The notes beneath the pieces were generated by a model. The model made no database searches. It had not been told where the DNA came from and was given only the letters and a program-made list of their open reading frames with translations. A stretch of 17,586 nt of DNA from contig JASLEM010000192.1 of assembly GCA_030151165.1 (NCBI GenBank), positions 1 to 17,586 of the forward strand, given 5' to 3'. The DNA comes from Burkholderiaceae bacterium. GTDB taxonomy: Bacteria > Pseudomonadota > Gammaproteobacteria > Burkholderiales > Burkholderiaceae. The translations under genes were made by a program, and so were the position numbers. Shown piece by piece: positions 5,275 to 12,603 of this stretch; position 1 is the first letter of the stretch, and each line of letters begins with the position of its first letter.

Positions 5275-6198
5275 ATGGGGCTGTTCAGGATCGCGTTGAT
5301 GTCCGTCGCCGTCGTGCTGTCCAGCGGCGAGGCGCTCGCGGCCGGTGCGCCGGCGGGTGCGGGCGAGGGAGTGGCCCGAAGCTCGCGCGCCGCGCCGCCG
5401 ACGTTCACCGACTGCCCGGACGAACATCGCTGCCCGCGGCTCGTCCGCTTGCCGGGCGCCACCTTCACGATGGGCTCGCCGAAGAACGAGCCCGGCCGCG
5501 CCGACGACGAGGACCAGCACCGGGTCGCCGTGAAGCCGTTCGCGATCGCCGCCACGCCGGTGACGCGCGCCCAGTGGGCGCAGTTCGTCCAGGCCACTGG
5601 GCGCGTCGCGCCGAAGCAGCCGTGCGCCTACGCGCTGAGCAAGACGCCATCGTGGGACGATCCCGGCTTCCCGCAGGGCGACGACCATCCCGTGGTGTGC
5701 GTCACCTGGGACGATGCGCAGGCCTACGTGCAGTGGCTGAGCCGGCGCACGGGGCATCGCTACCGCCTGCCGACCGACGCGGAATGGGAATACGCGGCGC
5801 GAGGCGGGACGACCACCGCCTTCCCCTGGGGAGACGAGGCGAGCCACGAGTTCGCGAACTACGGCCTGGACACCTGCTGCGGACCGGCGGTGAAAGGGCG
5901 CGACCAGTGGCAGTTCACGTCGCCCGTCGGCGCGTTTCCGCCCAATGCGTTCGGGCTGTTCGACATGAACGGGAACGTGACCCAGTGGGTGCAGACCTGT
6001 GCCGATGCGTTCGAGAAGCTGCCGCTTCGCAAGGATGCGCGAAAGTGCACGTATCGCTACGGCCGCGGCGGCGTGTTCGCGGACGAGCCGGCCCAGATCC
6101 GATCGGCCGCGAAGAACTACGCGCCGCCCGACGACAAGACCGCGATCGAGGACTATCGCAGCGCGGGCTTCGGGTTCAGGGTCGCGCGCGACCTGTGA
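5275..6198 (+). CDS. Exported FGE-sulfatase-fold (SUMF1/EgtB/PvdO family) protein
   Basis: The 307-residue product starts at the ATG at 5275, behind GGAGGAG (5262-5268). The open frame further upstream crosses the inverted repeat and is rejected. Residues 1-22 (MGLFRIALMSVAVVLSSGEA, LA) form a Sec signal. The FGE-sulfatase domain runs from about 57 to 307, with LPGATFTMGS (59-68), TPVTRAQWAQFVQATG, PVVCVTWDDAQAYVQWLSR, RLPTDAEWEYAARGG (164-178), NAFGLFDMNGNVTQWV (224-239) and the C-terminal GFGFRVARDL. The usual GNVWEW is altered to GNVTQW. The copper-binding cysteine pair of true formylglycine-generating enzymes lies near the final RGG block; here that block (YGRGGVFADEPAQIRS) has none, so sulfatase activation is unlikely. 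Eight cysteines remain elsewhere, possibly as disulfides. It more likely acts as a periplasmic binding or unknown nonheme-iron-type domain. Family membership is confident; function is open. Confidence 0.88.
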   Translation: MGLFRIALMSVAVVLSSGEALAAGAPAGAGEGVARSSRAAPPTFTDCPDEHRCPRLVRLPGATFTMGSPKNEPGRADDEDQHRVAVKPFAIAATPVTRAQWAQFVQATGRVAPKQPCAYALSKTPSWDDPGFPQGDDHPVVCVTWDDAQAYVQWLSRRTGHRYRLPTDAEWEYAARGGTTTAFPWGDEASHEFANYGLDTCCGPAVKGRDQWQFTSPVGAFPPNAFGLFDMNGNVTQWVQTCADAFEKLPLRKDARKCTYRYGRGGVFADEPAQIRSAAKNYAPPDDKTAIEDYRSAGFGFRVARDL

Positions 6199-6299
6199 GG
6201 CTCGGCGCCCGCGCCTCGTCTGCAGGACGTCACGCAGCGCCCCGCGCCTCCCCGTGGTTCCCCGGGGTCGCCAAGCCGGCGAAACGGGCGCCCGCCCGG

Positions 6300-6305
6300 T
6301 AAAAT
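6300..6305 (+). promoter_or_regulatory. Putative -10 box (TAAAAT) of the FabH-like gene
   Basis: TAAAAT stands out in an otherwise very GC-rich 129-bp gap (6199-6327). It lies 22 bases before the ATG at 6328, leaving room for an AGGAA ribosome-binding motif at 6318-6322. No clear -35 hexamer is visible 17 bases upstream. Nothing else in the gap is convincing apart from a self-complementary CCCCGGGG. Confidence 0.4.
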
Positions 6306-6327
6306 TGGGGGGTAACCAGGAATCTCC

Positions 6328-7449
6328 ATGCCCCAAGCCGTCATCAGCGGAACCGGCCTCTACCAGCCGCCGCACATCATCACCAATGCCGAACTCGTCG
6401 AGGCGTTCAACGCCTACGCGGCGGCGCAGAACACGAAGCATGCCGAGGCGATCGCGCGGGGCGACCGGATGGAGATGGTCGGCTCGAGCGTGGAGTTCAT
6501 CGAGAAGGCGTCGGGCATCAAGCAGCGCTACGTGATCGAGAAGGAGGGCGTGCTAGACCCGGCGCGCATGCGGCCGAAGTTCGAGGCGCGCGGCGACGAC
6601 CAGCTGTCGCTGATGGCCGAGATCGCCGCCGACGCCTGCAACAAGGCGCTGGCCGCCGCGGGCCGCACGGGCGCGGACGTCGACGCGATCTTCTGCGCCG
6701 CGTCGAACATGCAGCGCGCGTACCCGGCGATGGCGGTCGAGATCCAGCAGGCGATCGGCGCCGGCGGCTACGGCTTCGACATGAACGTGGCGTGCTCGTC
6801 GGCCACGTTCGCCATCGAGCAGGCGGTCAACGCGGTGCGCTCGGGCAGCGTGAAGTGCGCGATCGTCGTGAACCCCGAGATCACGTCCGCCCACATCGAG
6901 TGGAAGGATCGCGACTGCCACTTCATCTTCGGCGACGTCTGCACGGCCACGGTGATCGAGAGCGCCGACACGGCCGTCGCGACCGAGCAGTGGGAAGTGC
7001 TCGGCACGAAGCTCGCGACGCAGTTCTCGAACGCGATCCGCAACAACTTCGGTTTCATGAACCGCAGCGAGGACTCCGACCCCGACGCGCGCGACAAGAC
7101 CTTCCGCCAGGAAGGCCGCAAGGTGTTCAAGGAGGTCGTGCCGATGGCGGCCGCGCACATCGAGGGCCACCTCGCCGCGATGGCGTTCGAGCCGACGCAG
7201 GTGCGCCGCTTCTGGCTGCACCAGGCCAACCTCGGCATGAACCAGCTGATCCTGAAGAAGCTGGTCGGCGGCGAGGCCGGCGGCGACCTCGCGCCGCTGG
7301 TGCTCGACACCTACGCCAACACCTCGTCCGCCGGCTCCGTGCTCGCGTTCCACGAGTACCGCGGCGACCTGAAGTCGGGCGATCTCGGCGTGATCTGCTC
7401 GTTCGGCGCGGGCTACTCGATCGGCAGCGTGATCGTCCGCAAGAAGTAG
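6328..7449 (+). CDS. Beta-ketoacyl-ACP synthase III, FabH-like (PA3286 type)
   Basis: The 373-residue product has the thiolase fold and Cys-His-Asn triad of KAS III: C156 in DMNVACSSATFAIEQA, H298 in FWLHQANLGMNQLI and N331 in DTYANTSSAGSVL. It is about 50 residues longer than classical FabH because of a helical N-terminal insertion (about 25-60, AFNAYAAAQNTKHAEAIARG, then a segment ending SSVEFIEKASGIKQRYV). From memory this matches Pseudomonas aeruginosa PA3286 closely; that enzyme condenses a medium-chain acyl-CoA with malonyl-ACP and shunts beta-oxidation products into fatty acid synthesis. Classical fabH lies in the fab operon; this copy stands alone with no fabD, fabG or acpP neighbours, which supports the shunt-type assignment. 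The ATG has AGGAA six to ten bases upstream. It converges on the AraC gene with a 25-bp gap. Confidence 0.9.
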   Translation: MPQAVISGTGLYQPPHIITNAELVEAFNAYAAAQNTKHAEAIARGDRMEMVGSSVEFIEKASGIKQRYVIEKEGVLDPARMRPKFEARGDDQLSLMAEIAADACNKALAAAGRTGADVDAIFCAASNMQRAYPAMAVEIQQAIGAGGYGFDMNVACSSATFAIEQAVNAVRSGSVKCAIVVNPEITSAHIEWKDRDCHFIFGDVCTATVIESADTAVATEQWEVLGTKLATQFSNAIRNNFGFMNRSEDSDPDARDKTFRQEGRKVFKEVVPMAAAHIEGHLAAMAFEPTQVRRFWLHQANLGMNQLILKKLVGGEAGGDLAPLVLDTYANTSSAGSVLAFHEYRGDLKSGDLGVICSFGAGYSIGSVIVRKK

Positions 7450-7474
7450 CGCGGGCAGGCCGAAGCGGCGCGGC

Positions 7475-8437
7475 TCAGTCGGACGGCGCGTCGTCCGCTC
7501 CCGCGGCGACCGCCGCCGCGCGCCGGAAGCGGCCCGGCGTGGCGCCCGCGTGGCGCGTGAAGGCGCGGTTGAACGCGGCCTCGGAGCGGTAGCCGACGGC
7601 CTCGCCGATGCTCGCGGTGTCCTGCGTGCCGTGCGTGAGCAGGCGCGCCGCGAGCTCCATGCGCAGCGTCGTCAGCAGTTCCAACGGCGAGCCGCCGGCG
7701 TGCTGCGCGAACAGCCGCGCGAAGCTGGCGCGTGAGAGGTGGCAGCGCTCGGCCAGCGACGCGACCGTCCACGGCTGCCCCGGCTCGCCCAGCATCGCCT
7801 TGAGCGCCGGCGCAAGGCGCTCGCTGCGCATCAGGCCGAGCACGCCGCGCTGCTCGGGGTGGACGTCGAGGTGCGCGCGCACCGCGAGCGTGAACAGCGC
7901 CCCCGACAGCTCCGCCACGATCGCCGCCGCGCCGGCGCGCTGCTGGTCGATCTCGTGCGCCATCATGCGCACCAGGCCCTCGAGCCAGCCGAACTCGGGG
8001 CGGTCGCCGAACTCGATGACCAGGCCCTCCGGCAACGCCTCGAGCAGCGCGCTGCGGCGGCGCCCGCGGAACTCGAACTCGCCGCAGAGGATCTCGATGT
8101 CGGCGTGCGCCGCGTCCGGCTGCGCGAGGTTGGTCTTCACCTCGAGCACGTCGCCGGGCACGCTGCGGATGCCCGCCGTGCGCCGGCGCGCGGCCTCGCT
8201 GCGCAGCGTGTGCTCCGCGCCGCGCGGCAGGATCGCGAGGCTGCCCGGGCGCAGCGCGATCGTCTCCTGCGTGCCGGGCAGCCACAGCTCGCACTCGCCG
8301 CGCAGCACGATGTGGAAGGGCGCGCGCCACGGGCCGGCGCCGTCGTGCGGCGCGGCGAACGAGGGGCCGAACAGGCAGCGCAGTTCCATGCGGCCGCGCG
8401 GGTCGAGCAGGGAGACGAGTTGGCTCAGGGCATCCAT
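7475..8437 (-). CDS. AraC family transcriptional regulator with N-terminal cupin domain
   Basis: The 320-residue product has two parts. Residues about 10-190 form a cupin-type sensor (PFHIVLRGECELWLPG, then LRPGSLAILPRGAEHTL) of the cupin_6 kind found in many AraC regulators. Residues about 222-305 carry the double helix-turn-helix: WTVASLAERCHLSRASFARLF (recognition helix 1) and ASIGEAVGYRSEAAFNRAF (helix 2), ending in the family signature GATPGRFRR. The ATG at 8437 begins MDALSQL, typical of this subfamily. It is transcribed away from the TehA-like channel gene across 129 bp, so it probably regulates that gene and perhaps itself. The effector is unknown. Confidence 0.9.
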   Translation of the reverse strand: MDALSQLVSLLDPRGRMELRCLFGPSFAAPHDGAGPWRAPFHIVLRGECELWLPGTQETIALRPGSLAILPRGAEHTLRSEAARRRTAGIRSVPGDVLEVKTNLAQPDAAHADIEILCGEFEFRGRRRSALLEALPEGLVIEFGDRPEFGWLEGLVRMMAHEIDQQRAGAAAIVAELSGALFTLAVRAHLDVHPEQRGVLGLMRSERLAPALKAMLGEPGQPWTVASLAERCHLSRASFARLFAQHAGGSPLELLTTLRMELAARLLTHGTQDTASIGEAVGYRSEAAFNRAFTRHAGATPGRFRRAAAVAAGADDAPSD

Positions 8438-8566
8438 GCGATATGAGACGTTGAAGCAATTTTTTGGGATTGACCGGCATTCATCATCCCGGATTCCCGC
8501 CCTAAAGTCACCCCAACGATCCGACATCGCACCTTCGCGACGCGATCGAGACGAAAGGGTTCCATC
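8438..8566. promoter_or_regulatory. Divergent regulatory region between AraC regulator and TehA-like channel
   Basis: This 129-bp gap is distinctly more AT-rich than its surroundings. For the channel gene two -10 candidates are visible: TAAAGT (8503-8508), with a weak TTCATC 17 bases upstream, or GATTCC (8492-8497), 16 bases after TTGACC (8470-8475). GAAAGGG (8553-8559) is the likely ribosome-binding site. A loose GGGAT-N15-ATCCC repeat (8466-8490) could be part of an operator. For the AraC gene, an A/T run (AAAAAATT on the minus strand, around 8458-8465) precedes the start, but I cannot assign a definite promoter. Confidence 0.4.
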
Positions 8567-9577
8567 ATGGACAGCCGTCGTTCCCAGATTCCTGCCTCGT
8601 TCTTCGGCATCGCCGTCGGCATGCTCGCGCTCGCGAACGCGTGGCGCGTCGGCGACCGGCTGTGGGCGCTGCCGCCCGAGGTCGCTCACGGCCTGACGCT
8701 GGCCGCGCTCGCCACCTGGCTGGTGGTGACCGGCTTCTACGCGCGCAAATGGCTGCAGGACGCGGCCGCCGCGAAGGCCGAGCTGCAGCACCCGGTGCAG
8801 TCGGCCTTCGTGGCGCTGCTGCCGGTCTCGAGCCTGCTCGCCTCGATGGCGCTGATCCCCTATTCGCACGAGCTCGCGCTGGGCGTGTTCGTGGTCGCCG
8901 CCGTCGGCCAGGTCGCGTTGAGCGTCTGGCTGCAGGGCCGCTTCTGGCAGGGCGACCGCGCACCGGAGACCGTGACGCCGGCCGCCTACCTGCCGACCGT
9001 CGGCCAGAATTTCGTCGCCGCCACGGCCGCGTCGACCTTCGGCTTCCATGACCTCGGGCTGCTGTTCTTCGGCGTCGCGGCGCTCTCGTGGCTGGCGCTC
9101 GAGTCCGTCATCCTGAACCGCGCCGCCGTGCACGACGCCATGGCCCCCGCGCTGCGCCCGACGCTCGGCGTGCAGCTCGCGCCCCCGGTGGTCGGCGGCG
9201 TCGCCTGGATGAGCCTGAACGGCGGCACGCCCGACGTGGTCGCGCTGGCCCTGCTCGGCTACGGCGCGTACCAGGCGCTGATGCTCGCCCGCCTGCTGCC
9301 GTGGATCGCCGACCACAACGGCCGCCGCTTCTCGCCGTCGTACTGGGCCTTCAGCTTCGGCGTGGGCGCGCTGCCGACGCTCGCGATGCGCGTCGCCGAG
9401 GCGCACAAGTCCGCGCTGGTCGACGGCCTCGCGCCCGTGCTGTTCGGCGTGTCGAACCTCGTGTTCGCGGTGCTGATCGTCAAGACGCTCGTGCTGCTGG
9501 TGCAAGGTCGCCTGCTGCCCGCGTCGGCGCCGGTGGCGGTCAGCGTGCCTGCCGCGGCGGCCGTCGCGGCCAAGTAA
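8567..9577 (+). CDS. TehA/SLAC1-type anion channel or transporter (TDT family)
   Basis: The 336-residue product is almost entirely hydrophobic, with about ten predicted membrane helices and an Ala-rich tail. This fits the TDT family (E. coli TehA is about 330 residues; plant SLAC1 and yeast Mae1 are relatives). IPASFFGIAVGMLALANAW near the N-terminus is the family's helix 1 signature; SYWAFSFGVGALPTLAMR (258-275) corresponds to helix 9. F262 or F264 in that segment is placed where the family's pore-gating phenylalanine lies (F262 in Haemophilus TehA). Members conduct chloride, nitrate or sulfite, or export tellurite or dicarboxylates; the substrate cannot be told here. No tehB lies beside it. 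The divergent AraC gene is the probable regulator. Confidence 0.85.
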   Translation: MDSRRSQIPASFFGIAVGMLALANAWRVGDRLWALPPEVAHGLTLAALATWLVVTGFYARKWLQDAAAAKAELQHPVQSAFVALLPVSSLLASMALIPYSHELALGVFVVAAVGQVALSVWLQGRFWQGDRAPETVTPAAYLPTVGQNFVAATAASTFGFHDLGLLFFGVAALSWLALESVILNRAAVHDAMAPALRPTLGVQLAPPVVGGVAWMSLNGGTPDVVALALLGYGAYQALMLARLLPWIADHNGRRFSPSYWAFSFGVGALPTLAMRVAEAHKSALVDGLAPVLFGVSNLVFAVLIVKTLVLLVQGRLLPASAPVAVSVPAAAAVAAK

Positions 9578-9653
9578 GCCGGCCGCGGGCGAGAGCGGGC
9601 CAAAACCCCGGGAAATACGCGCTGGCGCGCCGGGCGTCGGCCCGTTTCTCGGG

Positions 9654-9666
9654 TATCTTGACGCCC
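9654..9666 (+). promoter_or_regulatory. Putative leaderless promoter -10 box of sbcB
   Basis: TATCTT (9654-9659) is followed by seven bases (GACGCCC) and then the ATG at 9667. No Shine-Dalgarno sequence fits in between, so transcription probably starts at the start codon. The 89-bp gap upstream contains GC-rich self-complementary runs but no clear -35 or terminator. Confidence 0.4.
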
Positions 9667-11109
9667 ATGACCGCTTTCAGCTTCTACTGGCACGACTACG
9701 AGACCTTCGGACGCGTGCCGCGCCGGGACCGCCCGGCGCAATTCGCCGGCATCCGCACCGATGCCGACCTCAACGAGATCGGCAAGCCGGCGATGCACTA
9801 CTGCCGCCCCTCGCCCGACTCGCTGCCCGACCCCGAGTCCTGCCTGCTCACCGGCATCGTGCCGCAGACCTGCCTCGAGCAGGGCCTGCCCGAGCACCAG
9901 TTCGCCGCCGAGATCGAGGGCGCGCTCGCGGCGCCCGGCACGATCGGCGTCGGGTACAACACGATCCGGTTCGACGACGAGGTCACGCGCTTCCTGTTCT
10001 GGCGCAACCTGATCGACCCGTACGCGCGCGAGTGGCAGAACGAATGCGGCCGCTGGGATCTCGTCGACACCGTGCGCGCGATGTGGGCGCTGCGCCCCGA
10101 CGGCATCGAGTGGCCGTTCCACGACGACGGCCGCCCGTCGTTCAAGCTCGAGCACCTTACCCAGGCCAACGGCATCGCGCACGAGGCCGCGCACGACGCG
10201 CTGTCGGACGTCCGCGCCACGATCGCGCTCGCGCGCCTCATCAAGTCGCGCCAGCCGCGCCTGTGGGACTTCTGCCTCAAGCTGCGCCGCAAGGAAGCCG
10301 TCTGGGCCGAGATCGGCGCCGCGCGACCGTTCCTGCACCTCTCGGGCATGTACGGGCTCGACCAGGGCAGCATGGCCGTCGTCTATCCGCTCGCGCCGCA
10401 CCCGACGAACAAGAACGAGCTGCTGGTGTGGGACCTGTCGCAGGATCCTCAGGAACTCGCCGGCCTGGACTCGGCGACGCTGCGCCAGCGCATGTTCACG
10501 CGCACGGCCGACCTGCCGGAAGGCGTCACGCGGCTGCCGATCAAGAGCATCCACGTCAACAAGTCGCCGATCGTCGTCGGCAACCTGAAGACGTTGACGC
10601 CCGCGGTGCTCGAACGCTTCTCGCTCGACCTCGACCGCGCGCACCGCCACGCGCAGGCCGCGCCCGACATCGCCTCGCTGATGCAGGGCGCCTGGCGCGA
10701 CGTCTACGCGCGACCCGCGGCCGACGCGCCGCCCGACGTCGACGAGGACCTGTACGGCGGCTTCGTCGGCAACGAGGACCGGCGCCGCCTCGAGAAGCTG
10801 CGCCGGCTCGGCGGCGAGCAGCTCGCCGGCCAGCGCGTCGCGTTCGACGACGAGCGCCTGGAAGAGATCTTCTTCCGCTATCGCGCGCGCAACTTCCCCG
10901 ACACGCTGTCCGCCGAGGACAACGCGCGCTGGATCGACCACTGCAGCGCGCGCCTGCACGAAGGCGAGGGCGGCTCCACCACGCTGCAGCAGTTCTTCGA
11001 CCGCATCGACCAGCTCAACGAGGAGGCCGACGAGCGCGGCCAGGAGATCCTCGGCGCGTTGTACGACTACGCGGAGCAGATCGCGCCGCCGCACCGCGAG
11101 CACGCGTGA
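9667..11109 (+). CDS. sbcB: Exodeoxyribonuclease I (single-strand 3'-5' exonuclease)
   Basis: The 480-residue product matches E. coli exonuclease I (475 residues), which degrades single-stranded DNA 3' to 5' in recombination and mismatch repair. DEDDh exonuclease motifs are in order: motif I D10 and E12 (FYWHDYETFGRVP), motif II D103 (GYNTIRFDDEVTRFLFWRN), motif III H176 and D181 (AAHDALSDVRATIALAR). The helical C-terminal half includes FRYRARNFPDTLS and FFDRIDQLNEEADERGQEIL, which match the ExoI C-terminal domain. The frame is open upstream, but homology and the promoter-like box both point to the ATG at 9667. The stop overlaps the ketopantoate reductase start as TGATG. Confidence 0.96.
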   Translation: MTAFSFYWHDYETFGRVPRRDRPAQFAGIRTDADLNEIGKPAMHYCRPSPDSLPDPESCLLTGIVPQTCLEQGLPEHQFAAEIEGALAAPGTIGVGYNTIRFDDEVTRFLFWRNLIDPYAREWQNECGRWDLVDTVRAMWALRPDGIEWPFHDDGRPSFKLEHLTQANGIAHEAAHDALSDVRATIALARLIKSRQPRLWDFCLKLRRKEAVWAEIGAARPFLHLSGMYGLDQGSMAVVYPLAPHPTNKNELLVWDLSQDPQELAGLDSATLRQRMFTRTADLPEGVTRLPIKSIHVNKSPIVVGNLKTLTPAVLERFSLDLDRAHRHAQAAPDIASLMQGAWRDVYARPAADAPPDVDEDLYGGFVGNEDRRRLEKLRRLGGEQLAGQRVAFDDERLEEIFFRYRARNFPDTLSAEDNARWIDHCSARLHEGEGGSTTLQQFFDRIDQLNEEADERGQEILGALYDYAEQIAPPHREHA

Positions 11110-12086
11110 TGGCCGCGGCGCCCGACATCGACCTGCCGCGCGTCGCCGTCGTCGGTGCGGGCGCGGTCGGCTGCTGGTATGGCGGCATGCTCGCGCGCGC
11201 CGGCGTGCCGGTGACGCTGGTCGGACGCGCATCGCACGTCGACGCGATGAAGCGCGACGGGCTGCGGTTGACGTCGACCGCGTTCGACGAGCACATCCCG
11301 GTGCAGGCCAGCACCGACGTCGCCGCGATCGCCGGCGCGCGGGTCGTGCTGGTCTGCGTGAAGTCCACCGACACCGCCGCCACGGGCGCGAGCCTCGCGC
11401 CGCACCTGGCCGCCGACGCGGTGGTGCTGAGCCTGCAGAACGGCGTCGACAATGCGGCCCGGCTGCAGGCGATCCTCGGCCGGCCGGTCGCGCCGGCGGT
11501 GGTCTACGTCGCAAGCGAGATGGGCGGCCCGGGGCACGTGCGGCACATGGGTCGCGGCGAACTGGTGATTCCGGCGGACATCGACTCGGCCGGCATGGGC
11601 GGCGTCGGCGGCGCCCACCGCAGCGCGCTCACGTCGGCCGATCTCGTCGCGCTGTTCGCGCGCGGCGGCGTGCCGGTCGAACGCTCCGACAACGTCCTCG
11701 GCGCGCTGTGGGGCAAGCTGGTGCTGAACTGCGGCTACAACGCGCTGTCCGCGATCACCGACATCCCGTACGGCCGGCTCGTCGAGCAGCCCGGCGTGAA
11801 GGAGACGATCCGCAGCGCGGTGCTCGAATGCCTGGCTGTGGCCGAGGCCTTGCACGTCACGATCCCGGGCGACGTCTTCGCCGCCGTCGACCGCATCGCC
11901 GCGACGATGCCGAACCAGGTCTCGTCGACCTGCCAGGACCTGCGCCGCGGCAAGCCCAGCGAGATCGACCACCTCAACGGCTTCGTCGCCGGCGAGGGCG
12001 AGCGGCTGGGCATCGCGACGCCGGTGAATCGGGCGTTGCATGCGATCGTGAAGGCGATCGAGGCGCGGCAGGTGGGCGCGCCGTGA
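11109..12086 (+). CDS. panE: 2-dehydropantoate 2-reductase (ketopantoate reductase)
   Basis: The 325-residue product reduces ketopantoate to pantoate with NADPH in pantothenate and coenzyme A synthesis. The N-terminal Rossmann nucleotide motif is VAVVGAGAVGCWYGG (residues 12-26, GxGxxG). VKSTDTAATGASL and LSLQNGVDNA follow as in PanE. The catalytic lysine lies in LWGKLVLNCGYNALSAI, and the conserved acid in SSTCQDLRRGKPSEIDHLNG matches the EIDxxNG motif. The ATG overlaps the sbcB stop (TGATG), so it depends on translation of sbcB. Many genomes hold several ApbA/PanE homologues of uncertain substrate; the active-site residues support a working reductase, but pantoate specificity is assumed. 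Confidence 0.88.
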   Translation: MAAAPDIDLPRVAVVGAGAVGCWYGGMLARAGVPVTLVGRASHVDAMKRDGLRLTSTAFDEHIPVQASTDVAAIAGARVVLVCVKSTDTAATGASLAPHLAADAVVLSLQNGVDNAARLQAILGRPVAPAVVYVASEMGGPGHVRHMGRGELVIPADIDSAGMGGVGGAHRSALTSADLVALFARGGVPVERSDNVLGALWGKLVLNCGYNALSAITDIPYGRLVEQPGVKETIRSAVLECLAVAEALHVTIPGDVFAAVDRIAATMPNQVSSTCQDLRRGKPSEIDHLNGFVAGEGERLGIATPVNRALHAIVKAIEARQVGAP

Positions 12087-12102
12087 GGCGGCGGCCGCGG
12101 GT

Positions 12103-12118
12103 CGGGTCTTCGGGCCTG
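12103..12118. terminator. UUCG-loop hairpin between convergent genes
   Basis: CGGGTC-TTCG-GGCCTG forms a 6-bp stem (with two G-T pairs) closed by a C(UUCG)G tetraloop. It sits in the 40-bp gap between the ends of panE and the DUF2269 gene, so it may end either transcript. No T-tract accompanies it. Confidence 0.4.
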
Positions 12119-12126
12119 TCGGCCGT

Positions 12127-12603
12127 TCACCCCCACAACGCCGGCTTGTTCACCATCAGCACGTAGATCCCGACCATCGCCGCGAACGCGGGGTAGCCGA
12201 GCCGCTCCCACAGGCGCGCGTCCCGCGCGTACGACGCGCCCAGCGGGCGGCCCGCGGCGTGGTCCGCGGCGGCGGTGCGCGCCATGCGCAACTGCAGGAC
12301 GAGCACCGGCAGCCAGCATGCGCCGGCCAGCGCGTAGAGCGCGAGCGACAGCACGATCCACGGCGTGCCGAGCGGCCAGCCCGCGAGGTGCGCGAGCGCG
12401 AAGCCGGACAGCGGCTGCACGATGACCGCGGGCGTCGTGAACCAGGTGTCGGCGCGCACGACGAGGCGGCTGACGACGACCTGCGTCTCGAGGCTGCCGC
12501 TGCGGTTCGCGAAGAACAGGTAGAACGCCGTGCCGAAGCCGGTGCCGACCAGCAGCACGCTCGAGAGGATGTGGACGGTCTTGAGGACCAGGTAGGTGTT
12601 CAT
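12127..12603 (-). CDS. DUF2269 family membrane protein
   Basis: The 158-residue product has four likely membrane helices: LVLKTVHILSSVLLVGTGFG (5-24), a segment around VIVQPLSGFALAHLAGW, IVLSLALYALAGACWLPVLV, and YPAFAAMVGIYVLMV near the C-terminus. MNTYLVLKTVHILSS at the N-terminus, TTPAVIVQPLSG and the LYALAGACWLPVLVLQ block are typical of DUF2269, inner-membrane proteins of unknown function. The ATG overlaps the stop of the DoxX-like gene as ATGA, making it the last cistron of the operon. Conserved histidines and the neighbouring redox-type genes hint at an electron-transfer or quinone-related role, but this is a guess. Confidence 0.88.
   Translation of the reverse strand: MNTYLVLKTVHILSSVLLVGTGFGTAFYLFFANRSGSLETQVVVSRLVVRADTWFTTPAVIVQPLSGFALAHLAGWPLGTPWIVLSLALYALAGACWLPVLVLQLRMARTAAADHAAGRPLGASYARDARLWERLGYPAFAAMVGIYVLMVNKPALWG

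Noticed and set aside
4005..6198. Diversity-generating retroelement, since FGE/C-type-lectin folds are common targets
   Set aside because: No reverse transcriptase gene and no template/variable repeat pair was seen, and the 3' end of the FGE-like gene is not adenine-variable in character.
9259..11514. 751-residue open frame antisense to the channel, sbcB and panE genes
   Set aside because: It is an Arg/Ala-rich shadow of strongly supported plus-strand genes, as expected at this GC content.
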